Shown here one piece after another: positions 1 to 5,663 of a stretch of 5,663 nucleotides of DNA. The translations under genes were made by a program, and so were the position numbers. Source of the DNA: a bacterium (lineage in GTDB: Bacteria > Vulcanimicrobiota > Xenobia > Xenobiales > Xenobiaceae); assembly GCA_017444165.1 (NCBI GenBank), contig JAFSXH010000085.1:1-5663 (forward strand). Reading direction: 5' to 3'. Position 1 is the stretch's first letter. The number at the start of each line of letters is the position of its first letter. The notes under the pieces are model-generated. The model had not been told where the DNA came from and made no database searches. It worked only from the letters and a program-made list of their open reading frames with translations.

Positions 1-1377
1 AGACTTCCTATCGACACTCATTACTTTATCGACATAAGTAGAGAAATAATCATCAGGAAGATCGTAAAGTTGCATCTCCAGGATACGACTGGCCAATTGA
101 GATCCCGTCTCAAAGCTCTTAGGATAGCCATAGCAGATGTACTTCTTAGTGCGATCTAACTCATCCTCAGGCAGAGGCTCTTTCATGGCACGAAGCTCTT
201 TAAAGATCTCTTTGACAGCAGGTATCGTCTTATCGGCCTGCACATCAACTATCACACAAAATGGGCCAGGCTCAACACGGAAAGAGAAGACTGAACCAGC
301 TCCATAAGTATAACCATTGCGCTCACGCAAATTTTGGTTTAAACGCGACATAAAAGATCCACCTAAGGCCGTATTCATTACACTTAAGGGAAAATAATTG
401 CGGTTGTTGCGCTCGTAACCTATACAACCCACGCGAATGGCCGATTGCGGAGCTCCAGGACGATCTACTACATAAATAGTCCGACCTCTGTCTCCTTTAT
501 CTATCTTACTGTCGGCTCTATCAGCCTTACCCAAAAAGTTAGAGACAAAACTCACTTTATTTTTAATCTCTGATGTTTTGACTCTGCCCTTCTGCTCACA
601 GGATTTCCAAGATCCGAAGCGTTCCTCTAAAACAGTCAAGATCTGCTCAGGATTGACGTTACCCGTAACAGCGATAGAGATATTTTCAGGAGTGTAGTTC
701 TCCTTATGGAACTTCAGAAGATCTTCACGCGTGATGGAATTATAACTCTGAGCCGTACCATCAATAGAGACAGCCTGTCTATTGGAGGGATCACCAGCAA
801 AGACTTGATGATTAAAGGCACATCCCACTAAGGCGCGTGGCTCCTCTCTCTGTTGTAAGAAAGTTGTCAGTCTCTGCCCCTTGACGCGATCCAACTCTTT
901 CTCAGGAAATACAGGGTAGCGTACCGCCTCTTCCAACATCTCAACACAATCGGAAACATTTCTATTGAGCATCGTAATCGAAACAGTCGTACAGAAATAA
1001 TTAGGATCGACATCAATACTTGTGCCCATATTGTTGAGCTTTTCAGCAAAACTGAGGGAATCATACTTTTCAGTACCCTCATCTAACATAGAAGCGGCCA
1101 AAGAAGCAATACCCAACTTGTCGGCAGGATCTTTACTCGCTCCCGCTTTGATCAACATGGCCACTGTCGTCAAAGGAGCATTATCCCTAACTATCATCCA
1201 TACGGGAATACCGTTAGAGAGTTTATATTTCTGAATAGAAGGAATCTGAACTGGTGCTGGAGCGGTGATCGCTGGTTTCTTAGAGCGATCAGGACTTTCG
1301 TTTACTTGGGGAGTTTGAGCATTGACCATCATCGTCATTCCTAATAATAAAGCACATGAAGTGAGCCAGAATTTCAT
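1..1377 (-). CDS. Exported M16B peptidase-like partner subunit (zinc motif lost), copy B, 3' end beyond window
   Basis: 459 codons are open from the ATG at 1377 to the window edge with no stop; alignment with the 496-residue paralogue suggests about 53 residues are missing. The signal peptide closely matches copy A (MKFWLTSCALLLGMTMMVNA|QTPQ), then a Pro-rich linker leads to about residue 47. The N-terminal M16 fold lacks the zinc site: GIASLAASM replaces GFAHLFEHL, with Ser92, Ala95 and Ser96 at the His, Glu and His positions. The C-terminal domain starts near residue 210 (SITREDLLKFHKENYTPENI) and keeps R351 and Y358 in LRERNGYTYGAGS, the Arg/Tyr pair expected to complete a partner's active site. 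Relative to copy A there is an extra segment of about 15 residues near 275-290 (around VSFVSNFLGKADRADS), between the first part of the C-terminal domain and the conserved TIYVVDRPG strand. It is likely a periplasmic partner of the catalytic subunit encoded just upstream. The true C-terminus cannot be seen. Confidence 0.92.
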   Translation of the reverse strand, partial: MKFWLTSCALLLGMTMMVNAQTPQVNESPDRSKKPAITAPAPVQIPSIQKYKLSNGIPVWMIVRDNAPLTTVAMLIKAGASKDPADKLGIASLAASMLDEGTEKYDSLSFAEKLNNMGTSIDVDPNYFCTTVSITMLNRNVSDCVEMLEEAVRYPVFPEKELDRVKGQRLTTFLQQREEPRALVGCAFNHQVFAGDPSNRQAVSIDGTAQSYNSITREDLLKFHKENYTPENISIAVTGNVNPEQILTVLEERFGSWKSCEQKGRVKTSEIKNKVSFVSNFLGKADRADSKIDKGDRGRTIYVVDRPGAPQSAIRVGCIGYERNNRNYFPLSVMNTALGGSFMSRLNQNLRERNGYTYGAGSVFSFRVEPGPFCVIVDVQADKTIPAVKEIFKELRAMKEPLPEDELDRTKKYICYGYPKSFETGSQLASRILEMQLYDLPDDYFSTYVDKVMSVDRKS

Positions 1378-1379
1378 AA

Positions 1380-2726
1380 TTATTTGGCCTCCTTCTCAGG
1401 GATAACCGTAATCTCTACATAGTTATCAAAATCGATATACTTCTTCGCACAGACAGAGACACTCTGCGGAGTCACTTTGCGATAGCGATTGAGATCCTCG
1501 GCAAAAGAATCGGGCTTACCAAAGTGGACATAATAATTATTGAGCATATCCGCCTTGCCTGAACAGTGTTCCATGCCAGAGAGATAACAAAACTCGTTAA
1601 TATTCAAAGCGCGATCTAATTCGGCCTGGCTAGGATACTCTCTCTGCAATTTTTCAATCTCTTCACGAATTACCGCCTGAATCTCCTCTACAGTGTGACC
1701 AGGACGCGGAATGTAAGAAATTAAAAAGAATGAACCCAAATCAGAACTGACCTGTTGAGCACTTACAGTTTGAGCTAATTGAGTCTCATAGACTAAACGC
1801 TTATAGAGACGAGAATTTTTGCCCGTACTGAGAATAGAGCCCAAAATATCCATATCAGCATCACCCTCTTGATAGAGAGCTGGAGTAGGCCAAATTTGGG
1901 CGCGCATAGGCAGAGTAACCTTGTCGGTGAGAGTCTTCTTTACTACACCTTTCACCTCTACAGGTTTAGCCTCGACCTTTTTGACCTCTTTACCCGCCTT
2001 GACATCGGAGAACCATTTTTCTATCAGTTTCTTGGTCTCGACAGGGTCTATATCACCAGCAACAACTAAACTAGCGTTGTTAGGCAGATAGTAGGTCTTG
2101 AAGAAATTGACTACATCCTCGTAACCAGCCGCCGAAAGATCTTCCATAGAGCCGATCACGGGCCAATTGTAAGGGTGATCCTTGGGATAGAGCAGACGCG
2201 GAACTTCCAGCCACATCTTGGCGTAAGGACGATTCAAATAACTCTGGCGCATCTCATTTTTGACGACATCTCTCTGACTATCGACAACATTGGGAGACAT
2301 AGAATCGAGCAAGAAACCCATGCGATCTGATTCCAAAAAGAGAGGAAGTTCGAGGGCACAAGAAGGTACAGTACAATAATAATTAGTGCGATCACTGGAA
2401 GTAGAGGCGTTATTAGAACCGCCCACCGACTCCAAGAGGCGATCAAATTCTCCCTCTTTGACGTGGCCAGAACCTTCAAACATTAAGTGTTCAAAGAGGT
2501 GGGCAAAACCAGTGCGCCCAACCTGCTCGTTGCTAGAACCTACCCTATACCAAATATTGGTATGTACCATAGGTATGGTGTGATCTTCATGTAAGATCAC
2601 GTGTAAACCGTTAGGAAGATCAAATTCTGTACAAGAGACCTTGATCTCTGGATCACCAACGGCCGCCAAGGCGGTTCCGCTAGCCAACGCAACTGCCAAA
2701 GCTAAACTACAAGCACTTTTCCACAT
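1380..2726 (-). CDS. Exported M16B zinc metallopeptidase, catalytic subunit, copy B
   Basis: A 448-residue zinc peptidase, gap-free paralogue of the protein encoded at 5580-4234. The start at 2726 gives MWKSACSLAL, matching the MRKFICSLAL opening of copy A and the same length; starts up to six codons upstream are possible. The signal peptide ends near residue 21 (ALA|AVG). The N-terminal M16 domain spans about 38-185, with HLFEH (H76, E79, H80) and third ligand E158 in VVKNEMRQ. The C-terminal M16 domain starts near 193. This copy keeps the usual family sequence SRLYKRLVYETQLAQTVSA, but has Val and Gln where the Arg/Tyr pair of self-sufficient or partner subunits would be, so it too should depend on a partner. 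That is most simply the product starting 2 bases after its stop, though the copy A partner is also possible. Synonymous positions look more G+C-rich than in copy A. Zinc site and family are certain; substrate is not known. Confidence 0.95.
   Translation of the reverse strand: MWKSACSLALAVALASGTALAAVGDPEIKVSCTEFDLPNGLHVILHEDHTIPMVHTNIWYRVGSSNEQVGRTGFAHLFEHLMFEGSGHVKEGEFDRLLESVGGSNNASTSSDRTNYYCTVPSCALELPLFLESDRMGFLLDSMSPNVVDSQRDVVKNEMRQSYLNRPYAKMWLEVPRLLYPKDHPYNWPVIGSMEDLSAAGYEDVVNFFKTYYLPNNASLVVAGDIDPVETKKLIEKWFSDVKAGKEVKKVEAKPVEVKGVVKKTLTDKVTLPMRAQIWPTPALYQEGDADMDILGSILSTGKNSRLYKRLVYETQLAQTVSAQQVSSDLGSFFLISYIPRPGHTVEEIQAVIREEIEKLQREYPSQAELDRALNINEFCYLSGMEHCSGKADMLNNYYVHFGKPDSFAEDLNRYRKVTPQSVSVCAKKYIDFDNYVEITVIPEKEAK
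1388..1394 (-). promoter_or_regulatory. Ribosome binding site of M16 partner gene B, inside the preceding gene
   Basis: AAGGAGG, 10 bases before the ATG at 1377, lying in the last codons of catalytic gene B. It is identical in motif, spacing and 2-base intergenic gap to the copy A junction at 4242-4248, although surrounding bases have changed. Confidence 0.85.
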
Positions 2727-2734
2727 ATCCATTT

Positions 2735-2739
2735 TCCTC
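2735..2739 (-). promoter_or_regulatory. Ribosome binding site of catalytic M16 gene B
   Basis: GAGGA, 8 bases before the ATG at 2726. The stretch GAGGAAAATGGATATG aligns base for base with the leader of copy A, AAGGAGAATCAGTATG, so it looks like the inherited initiation site. Competing in-frame starts at 2744 (TTG), 2741 (ATG, overlapping the preceding TGA) and 2732 (ATG) lack a well-spaced site. Confidence 0.7.
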
Positions 2740-2740
2740 A

Positions 2741-4231
2741 TCAATCAGGTTTAACTTCTGGTCCCATAAATTCTTCAATGGGCAAAAGCTCCATGTGAAA
2801 TTCTGGAACACCCTTCAACTGCTCAGCAATAGCCTTAGCATCACCTACAATAACTACCTCCATAGGACGAGTGCCAAAGAAAGATACACGATAGGGTTCC
2901 ATAGCCTCGTTATCCACTTTCATGATATTATCAACGTAAGTAGACAAATAATCATCTGGTAAATTATAAAGTGAAATATGTAACATCTGAGTAGTCAATC
3001 TGGCACTAGTTTCAAATTTTTCAGGTAAGCTGTAGCAGATGTGCTTTTTGACACGATCTAACTCTTCCTTAGCTATAGGATTTCGCATAGATCTGATCTC
3101 TTTGAGGATCTCTTTAAGTGCGGGTACAGTTTTATCCGTCTGAACATCAGCACTTACACGAAACGGGCCAGGTTCGCTGAGTAACTCAAATCTAGAGCTC
3201 GCTACGTAAGTGTAACCATTACGTTCACGTAAATTTTGGTTTAAATGAGACATAAAAGATCCACCCAGAACTTCATTCATGACTTTCAAAGGGAAATAAT
3301 CACGTCTATTACACTCGTAACCTATACAACCAACACGAATAACTGACTGAGCAGATCCGGGACGATCTACCACATATATGGTTTGTCCCTGATCTTTTTT
3401 AGCGATCTTATTTACTTTATCTGAAACTTTTATTCGCTTATGGTCATTTAATCCACTAGATTGCCAAGAACCAAAGTGTTTCTCCAAGGTAGATAAAACC
3501 AACTCGGTATTAGCATTACCCGCAACAAATATGGAAATATTTTCAGGCACGTAATTTTCCTTATGAAACTTCACAACATCATCACGGGTAATAGAAGCGC
3601 ACGTCTTAGCTGTACCGTCAACAGGTACGGCCTGCCTGTTTCCTGGTTCTTGCGCATAAACTCGATGGAGAAAAGCTCTGTTAGCTAAAGTGGAGGGTGA
3701 TTTTCTACTCTGTATAAAATTAGTCAGAACATCTCCTTTAATACGTTTTAACTCTTTATCAGGAAAGACAGGATGACGCACAGCCTCTTCCAAAATTTCA
3801 ACACCACCTTCAAGGTTTCTATTAGTCATCCGTATGACGAGTTCAGTATAAAACTCATTAGAATAATTGAATAAAATTGCTCCCAAATCACCAAGCTTAT
3901 CCGTGAAACTAATCGTATCGTACTTTTCAGTTCCTGCACGCAGCATCTCAGTAGTCAAGTAAGCTACGCCTAACTTATCAGTCGGTTCCTTATTGGCCCC
4001 AGCATCGACTATTATCGAGATCGTAGCCAAATAACTATCATCTTTATTCATAACCCAAACTGGGATACCATTGGAGAGGTTATACTTCTGAATAGCAGGT
4101 AAACGCAGAGGTGCAGGAGAGCCTATAACTGGTCTTTGGGAACGATCGGGCCCATCCACTTGAGGAGTTTGAGCGTTGACCATCATCGCCATTCCCAAAA
4201 CTAAAACACATGAAGAGAACCAAAACCTCAT
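2741..4231 (-). CDS. Exported M16B peptidase-like partner subunit (zinc motif lost), copy A
   Basis: A 496-residue M16-family protein predicted to be the non-catalytic half of a heterodimeric periplasmic peptidase. Residues 1-20 are a Sec signal peptide (probable cut VNA|Q), followed by a Pro-rich linker to about 46. The N-terminal M16 fold spans about 52-200, but the zinc motif is gone: the segment aligning with GFAHLFEHL reads GVAYLTTEM, with Tyr91, Thr94 and Glu95 in place of His, Glu and His. The C-terminal M16 domain starts near 209 (SITRDDVVKFHKENYVPENI) and keeps R335 and Y342 in LRERNGYTY. This R-x6-Y spacing matches the Arg/Tyr pair that human insulin-degrading enzyme (R824, Y831) uses to hold substrate in the active site. 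The gene starts 2 bases after its catalytic neighbour ends, so it probably completes that enzyme's active site. Its stop lies 14 bases before the start of catalytic gene B. The partner role is inferred from motifs and family precedent. Confidence 0.93.
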   Translation of the reverse strand: MRFWFSSCVLVLGMAMMVNAQTPQVDGPDRSQRPVIGSPAPLRLPAIQKYNLSNGIPVWVMNKDDSYLATISIIVDAGANKEPTDKLGVAYLTTEMLRAGTEKYDTISFTDKLGDLGAILFNYSNEFYTELVIRMTNRNLEGGVEILEEAVRHPVFPDKELKRIKGDVLTNFIQSRKSPSTLANRAFLHRVYAQEPGNRQAVPVDGTAKTCASITRDDVVKFHKENYVPENISIFVAGNANTELVLSTLEKHFGSWQSSGLNDHKRIKVSDKVNKIAKKDQGQTIYVVDRPGSAQSVIRVGCIGYECNRRDYFPLKVMNEVLGGSFMSHLNQNLRERNGYTYVASSRFELLSEPGPFRVSADVQTDKTVPALKEILKEIRSMRNPIAKEELDRVKKHICYSLPEKFETSARLTTQMLHISLYNLPDDYLSTYVDNIMKVDNEAMEPYRVSFFGTRPMEVVIVGDAKAIAEQLKGVPEFHMELLPIEEFMGPEVKPD

Positions 4232-4233
4232 AA

Positions 4234-5580
4234 TTACTTATCCTCCTTTTCGGGAACAACTGTAATCTCTACGTAATTATTCAAATCGAGATACTTTCTT
4301 GCACAAGCGGATATACTCTCAGGGGTTACTCGACGATAACGAGCTAGATCATCACTAAAAGAATTGGGCTTACCGAAGTGGACATAATAGTCATTGAGTT
4401 TATCAGCTTTATTGCTAGAGAATTCGTAACGATGAAGATAACCATACTCGATCGTGTTAAAAGAACGATCAACCTCTTTTTGAGTGGGAACCTTGTTTTT
4501 TAATTTTTCAATCTCTTCGTTTACTATCGTCTCAATCTCATCTAACGTGTGACCCGGACGCGGAGTATACATGATAAAGAAGAATGAACCTAAATCATTA
4601 TCCTCTTGATAACAAAAGATATCTTGAGCTATCTGCTCATCATATTTCAAGCGCTTGATAAAGGGTGAACCATAACTATTAGTTAAAACATACCTTAACA
4701 TTTTCATATCAGCGTTGCCTTCTTGATAGAGAGCGGGAATCGGCCAGACCTGGACTCGCATGGGCAAAACAACGTTATCGGTAATAGTCTTTTTAACAAT
4801 TCCCTCAACCTTTACAGGTGGAGCTTCAACCTTTTTGACTTCCTTACCAGGCTTTACGTCAGAGAACCATTTTTCGACTAATCTTTTTGTCTCAACGGGA
4901 TCTATATCACCTGCAATAACTAAACTAGCATTGTTAGGAACGTAGTAAGTCTTAAAGAAATTGACCACATCTTCATAACTAGCTGCTGAAAGATCTTCCA
5001 TAGAACCTATCACAGGCCAATTGTAGGGGTGATCTTTAGGATAAAGTAGACGAGGAATTTCTATCCACACCTTACCGTAGGGCTGATTTAGAATTCTCTG
5101 ACGAAACTCATTTTTGACAACATCTCTCTGGCTATCAACAATATTAGGCGACATCGAATCGAGCAAATAACCCATACGATCCGACTCCAAGAAAAGAGGA
5201 AGTTCTAAGGCACAGGATGGCACAGTACAGTAATAATTCGTATAGTCATTTGCAGTACTAGCATTGTTAGAGCCACCGATAAACTCTAAAAGTTTATCAA
5301 ACTCACCCTTTTTGACGTGACCAGAACCCTCAAACATTAAGTGTTCAAAAAGGTGTGCAAAACCAGTACGCCCCACTTGTTCGTTTTTGGAACCGACTCG
5401 ATACCAAACATTAGTTTCTACCATAGGCAAGGAATGATCTTCACATAAGATCACATGTAAACCATTGGGGAGATCAAACTCCGTACAGGGTACGTTGATC
5501 TCAGGATTACCCACATCAGCTAGGGTGGCTCCACATGACAATGCCAAAGTTAAAGCCAAACTACATATAAATTTGCGCAT
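4234..5580 (-). CDS. Exported M16B zinc metallopeptidase, catalytic subunit, copy A
   Basis: A 448-residue secreted zinc endopeptidase of the M16 (insulinase/pitrilysin) family, expected to cleave peptides in the periplasm. Residues 1-21 form a Sec signal peptide (basic MRK, hydrophobic core, probable cut after TLA). The N-terminal M16 domain spans about 38-185. It has the inverted zinc motif HLFEH (ligands H76 and H80, general base E79), a GGSNNAST substrate-strand segment near 102-109, and VVKNE supplying the third ligand, E158. The M16 C-terminal domain follows from about 193, opening with EDLSAASYEDVVNFF. At the place where self-sufficient family members carry an Arg/Tyr pair, this protein has Lys and Gln (KYDEQIAQ), so it probably needs a partner, most simply the product of the next gene, which starts 2 bases after its stop. 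Compared with its paralogue, the N-terminal 290 residues are about five-sixths identical, but the C-terminal part is much more divergent and has lost the SRLYKRL motif (SPFIKRL here). Family and zinc site are secure; substrate unknown. Confidence 0.95.
   Translation of the reverse strand: MRKFICSLALTLALSCGATLADVGNPEINVPCTEFDLPNGLHVILCEDHSLPMVETNVWYRVGSKNEQVGRTGFAHLFEHLMFEGSGHVKKGEFDKLLEFIGGSNNASTANDYTNYYCTVPSCALELPLFLESDRMGYLLDSMSPNIVDSQRDVVKNEFRQRILNQPYGKVWIEIPRLLYPKDHPYNWPVIGSMEDLSAASYEDVVNFFKTYYVPNNASLVIAGDIDPVETKRLVEKWFSDVKPGKEVKKVEAPPVKVEGIVKKTITDNVVLPMRVQVWPIPALYQEGNADMKMLRYVLTNSYGSPFIKRLKYDEQIAQDIFCYQEDNDLGSFFFIMYTPRPGHTLDEIETIVNEEIEKLKNKVPTQKEVDRSFNTIEYGYLHRYEFSSNKADKLNDYYVHFGKPNSFSDDLARYRRVTPESISACARKYLDLNNYVEITVVPEKEDK
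4242..4248 (-). promoter_or_regulatory. Ribosome binding site of M16 partner gene A, inside the preceding gene
   Basis: AAGGAGG lies within the last codons of catalytic gene A, 10 bases before the ATG at 4231; the two genes are separated by only 2 bases. The same motif, spacing and gap recur at the equivalent junction of copy B, which favours coupled translation of catalytic and partner subunits. Confidence 0.85.
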
Positions 5581-5587
5581 ACTGATT

Positions 5588-5593
5588 CTCCTT
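5588..5593 (-). promoter_or_regulatory. Ribosome binding site of catalytic M16 gene A
   Basis: AAGGAG on the minus strand, 7 bases before the ATG at 5580. It decides the start. An in-frame ATG further upstream at 5640 would add 20 residues with arginines and a second hydrophilic segment ahead of the signal peptide, and would overlap the probable upstream gene. The ATG at 5580 gives a compact signal peptide and exactly the length of the paralogue. Confidence 0.85.
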
Positions 5594-5599
5594 AATATT

Positions 5600-5663
5600 C
5601 TAGTCGTGTATTTGTGCAGCTCTAGACAAGACAACTTCATCAGGTATAGGCTTAGCTTTTATA
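5600..5663 (-). CDS. C-terminal tail of an upstream gene (partial, tentative)
   Basis: Reading the minus strand from 5662, one frame stays open for 20 codons and ends in TAG at 5602-5600; the other two frames hit stops within the first four codons. The peptide reads IKAKPIPDEVVLSRAAQIHD, a plausible hydrophilic protein end. Its stop lies 19 bases before the ATG of the first M16 gene, a spacing typical of genes in one operon. It does not resemble the C-terminus of the M16 partner protein encoded at 4231-2741, so there is no sign of a third cassette copy here. The piece is too short to identify a family, and a 20-codon open frame can arise by chance, so this is an inference from position and openness only. 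Confidence 0.42.
   Translation of the reverse strand, partial: IKAKPIPDEVVLSRAAQIHD

Larger units (their letters stand above)
1..2739 (-). repeat. Tandem cassette copy B (catalytic + partner M16 genes), truncated by window edge
   Basis: Second copy of the unit, directly following copy A in the same orientation. The boundary falls in the roughly 15 bases around 2727-2741, between the copy A partner's stop and the copy B catalytic start. It contains a complete catalytic gene and most of a partner gene. The catalytic pair has no indels; the partner pair is more divergent, with a net insertion of about 15 codons in this copy. The downstream end, and whether a third copy follows, lie outside the window. 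Confidence 0.88.
2741..5593 (-). repeat. Tandem cassette copy A (catalytic + partner M16 genes)
   Basis: First copy, in transcription order, of a duplicated two-gene unit. Every landmark in its first gene lies exactly 2854 bases above its counterpart in copy B: ribosome binding region, start, HLFEH codons (5341-5355 versus 2487-2501), stop and partner start. A 60-base sample (4895-4954 against 2041-2100) differs at about 10 positions. The upstream boundary lies near the ribosome binding site; further upstream the two leaders no longer align clearly. Confidence 0.9.

Noticed and set aside
867..1234. Short open frames overlapping the 1377 to 1 partner gene, on both strands.
   Set aside because: They lie wholly within a well-supported M16 gene in other frames, have no ribosome binding site and no recognisable protein character.
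1..1377. Partner gene B as a pseudogene because it has no stop in the window.
   Set aside because: The frame is uninterrupted for 459 codons and simply runs off the window edge.
2547..2563. Inverted repeat ATACCAA/TTGGTAT with a 3-base loop.
   Set aside because: It is inside coding sequence and not preserved at the matching place in copy A (near 5401-5417), so it is probably chance.
1869..2583. Short open frames inside catalytic gene B on both strands (1869-2069, 2234-2479, 2386-2583).
   Set aside because: All are shadows of the M16 gene, whose frame is confirmed by the paralogue.
2580..2600. Inverted repeat GTGATCTT/AAGATCAC with a 5-base loop, with a 7-bp counterpart at 5435-5453.
   Set aside because: It lies inside both catalytic genes over the conserved residues VILxEDH, and the codons for that peptide produce the symmetry. 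No T run follows and it is mid-gene, so neither a terminator nor an operator is supported.
4760..4945. Plus-strand open frame of 61 codons inside catalytic gene A.
   Set aside because: It is antisense to conserved M16 sequence, with no start signal and no independent support.
5563..5580. Lipoprotein signal in catalytic subunit A, because of Cys16 in ALALSCG.
   Set aside because: The residues before the cysteine do not fit a lipobox, the copy B signal peptide has Ala at this position, and a normal signal peptidase I site (TLA) follows.
5600..5663. Possible promoter upstream of catalytic gene A (TTGTCT with a TAGAAT further on).
   Set aside because: The spacer is about 21 bases, the putative -10 would almost touch the ribosome binding site, and the region is probably coding for an upstream gene.

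Overview
The window is a coding-dense stretch of a Gram-negative-type bacterial chromosome with modest G+C. All genes lie on the minus strand, so transcription runs from high to low coordinates. The sequence does not fix the phylum. The Gram-negative inference rests on Sec-type signal peptides on all four large proteins and on their family, M16B zinc peptidases, which in Gram-negative bacteria are often periplasmic. Strong AAGGAG-type ribosome binding sites and tight gene spacing are ordinary bacterial features.

Layout in transcription order: (0) a 20-codon tail, probably the end of an upstream gene, stopping at 5600; (1) catalytic M16 subunit A, 5580-4234; (2) non-catalytic M16 partner A, 4231-2741; (3) catalytic M16 subunit B, 2726-1380; (4) non-catalytic M16 partner B, 1377 to the window edge, truncated by the edge and missing about 53 C-terminal residues judged by its paralogue. 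There is no intergenic stretch longer than 19 bases, and no RNA gene, mobile element, CRISPR array, promoter or terminator that I can support.

The main point is that genes 1+2 and 3+4 are two copies of one two-gene cassette. Start-to-start distance is exactly 2854 bases for both the catalytic genes (5580 to 2726) and the partner genes (4231 to 1377). The two catalytic proteins are both 448 residues and align without a gap. Within each cassette the active site looks divided. The catalytic protein has the HLFEH zinc motif plus a downstream Glu but lacks the C-terminal Arg/Tyr pair. The partner has lost the zinc motif but keeps R-x6-Y in its C-terminal half. This matches the known arrangement of heterodimeric M16B peptidases, so the region most likely encodes two related exported heterodimers, or a mixed set. 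Copy A's catalytic gene has diverged most in its C-terminal half, and copy B's partner carries an insertion of about 15 residues, so the two complexes may differ in substrate.

This is a recognisable family in an unusual tandem arrangement rather than a wholly unknown system. Substrates and physiological role cannot be read from the sequence.
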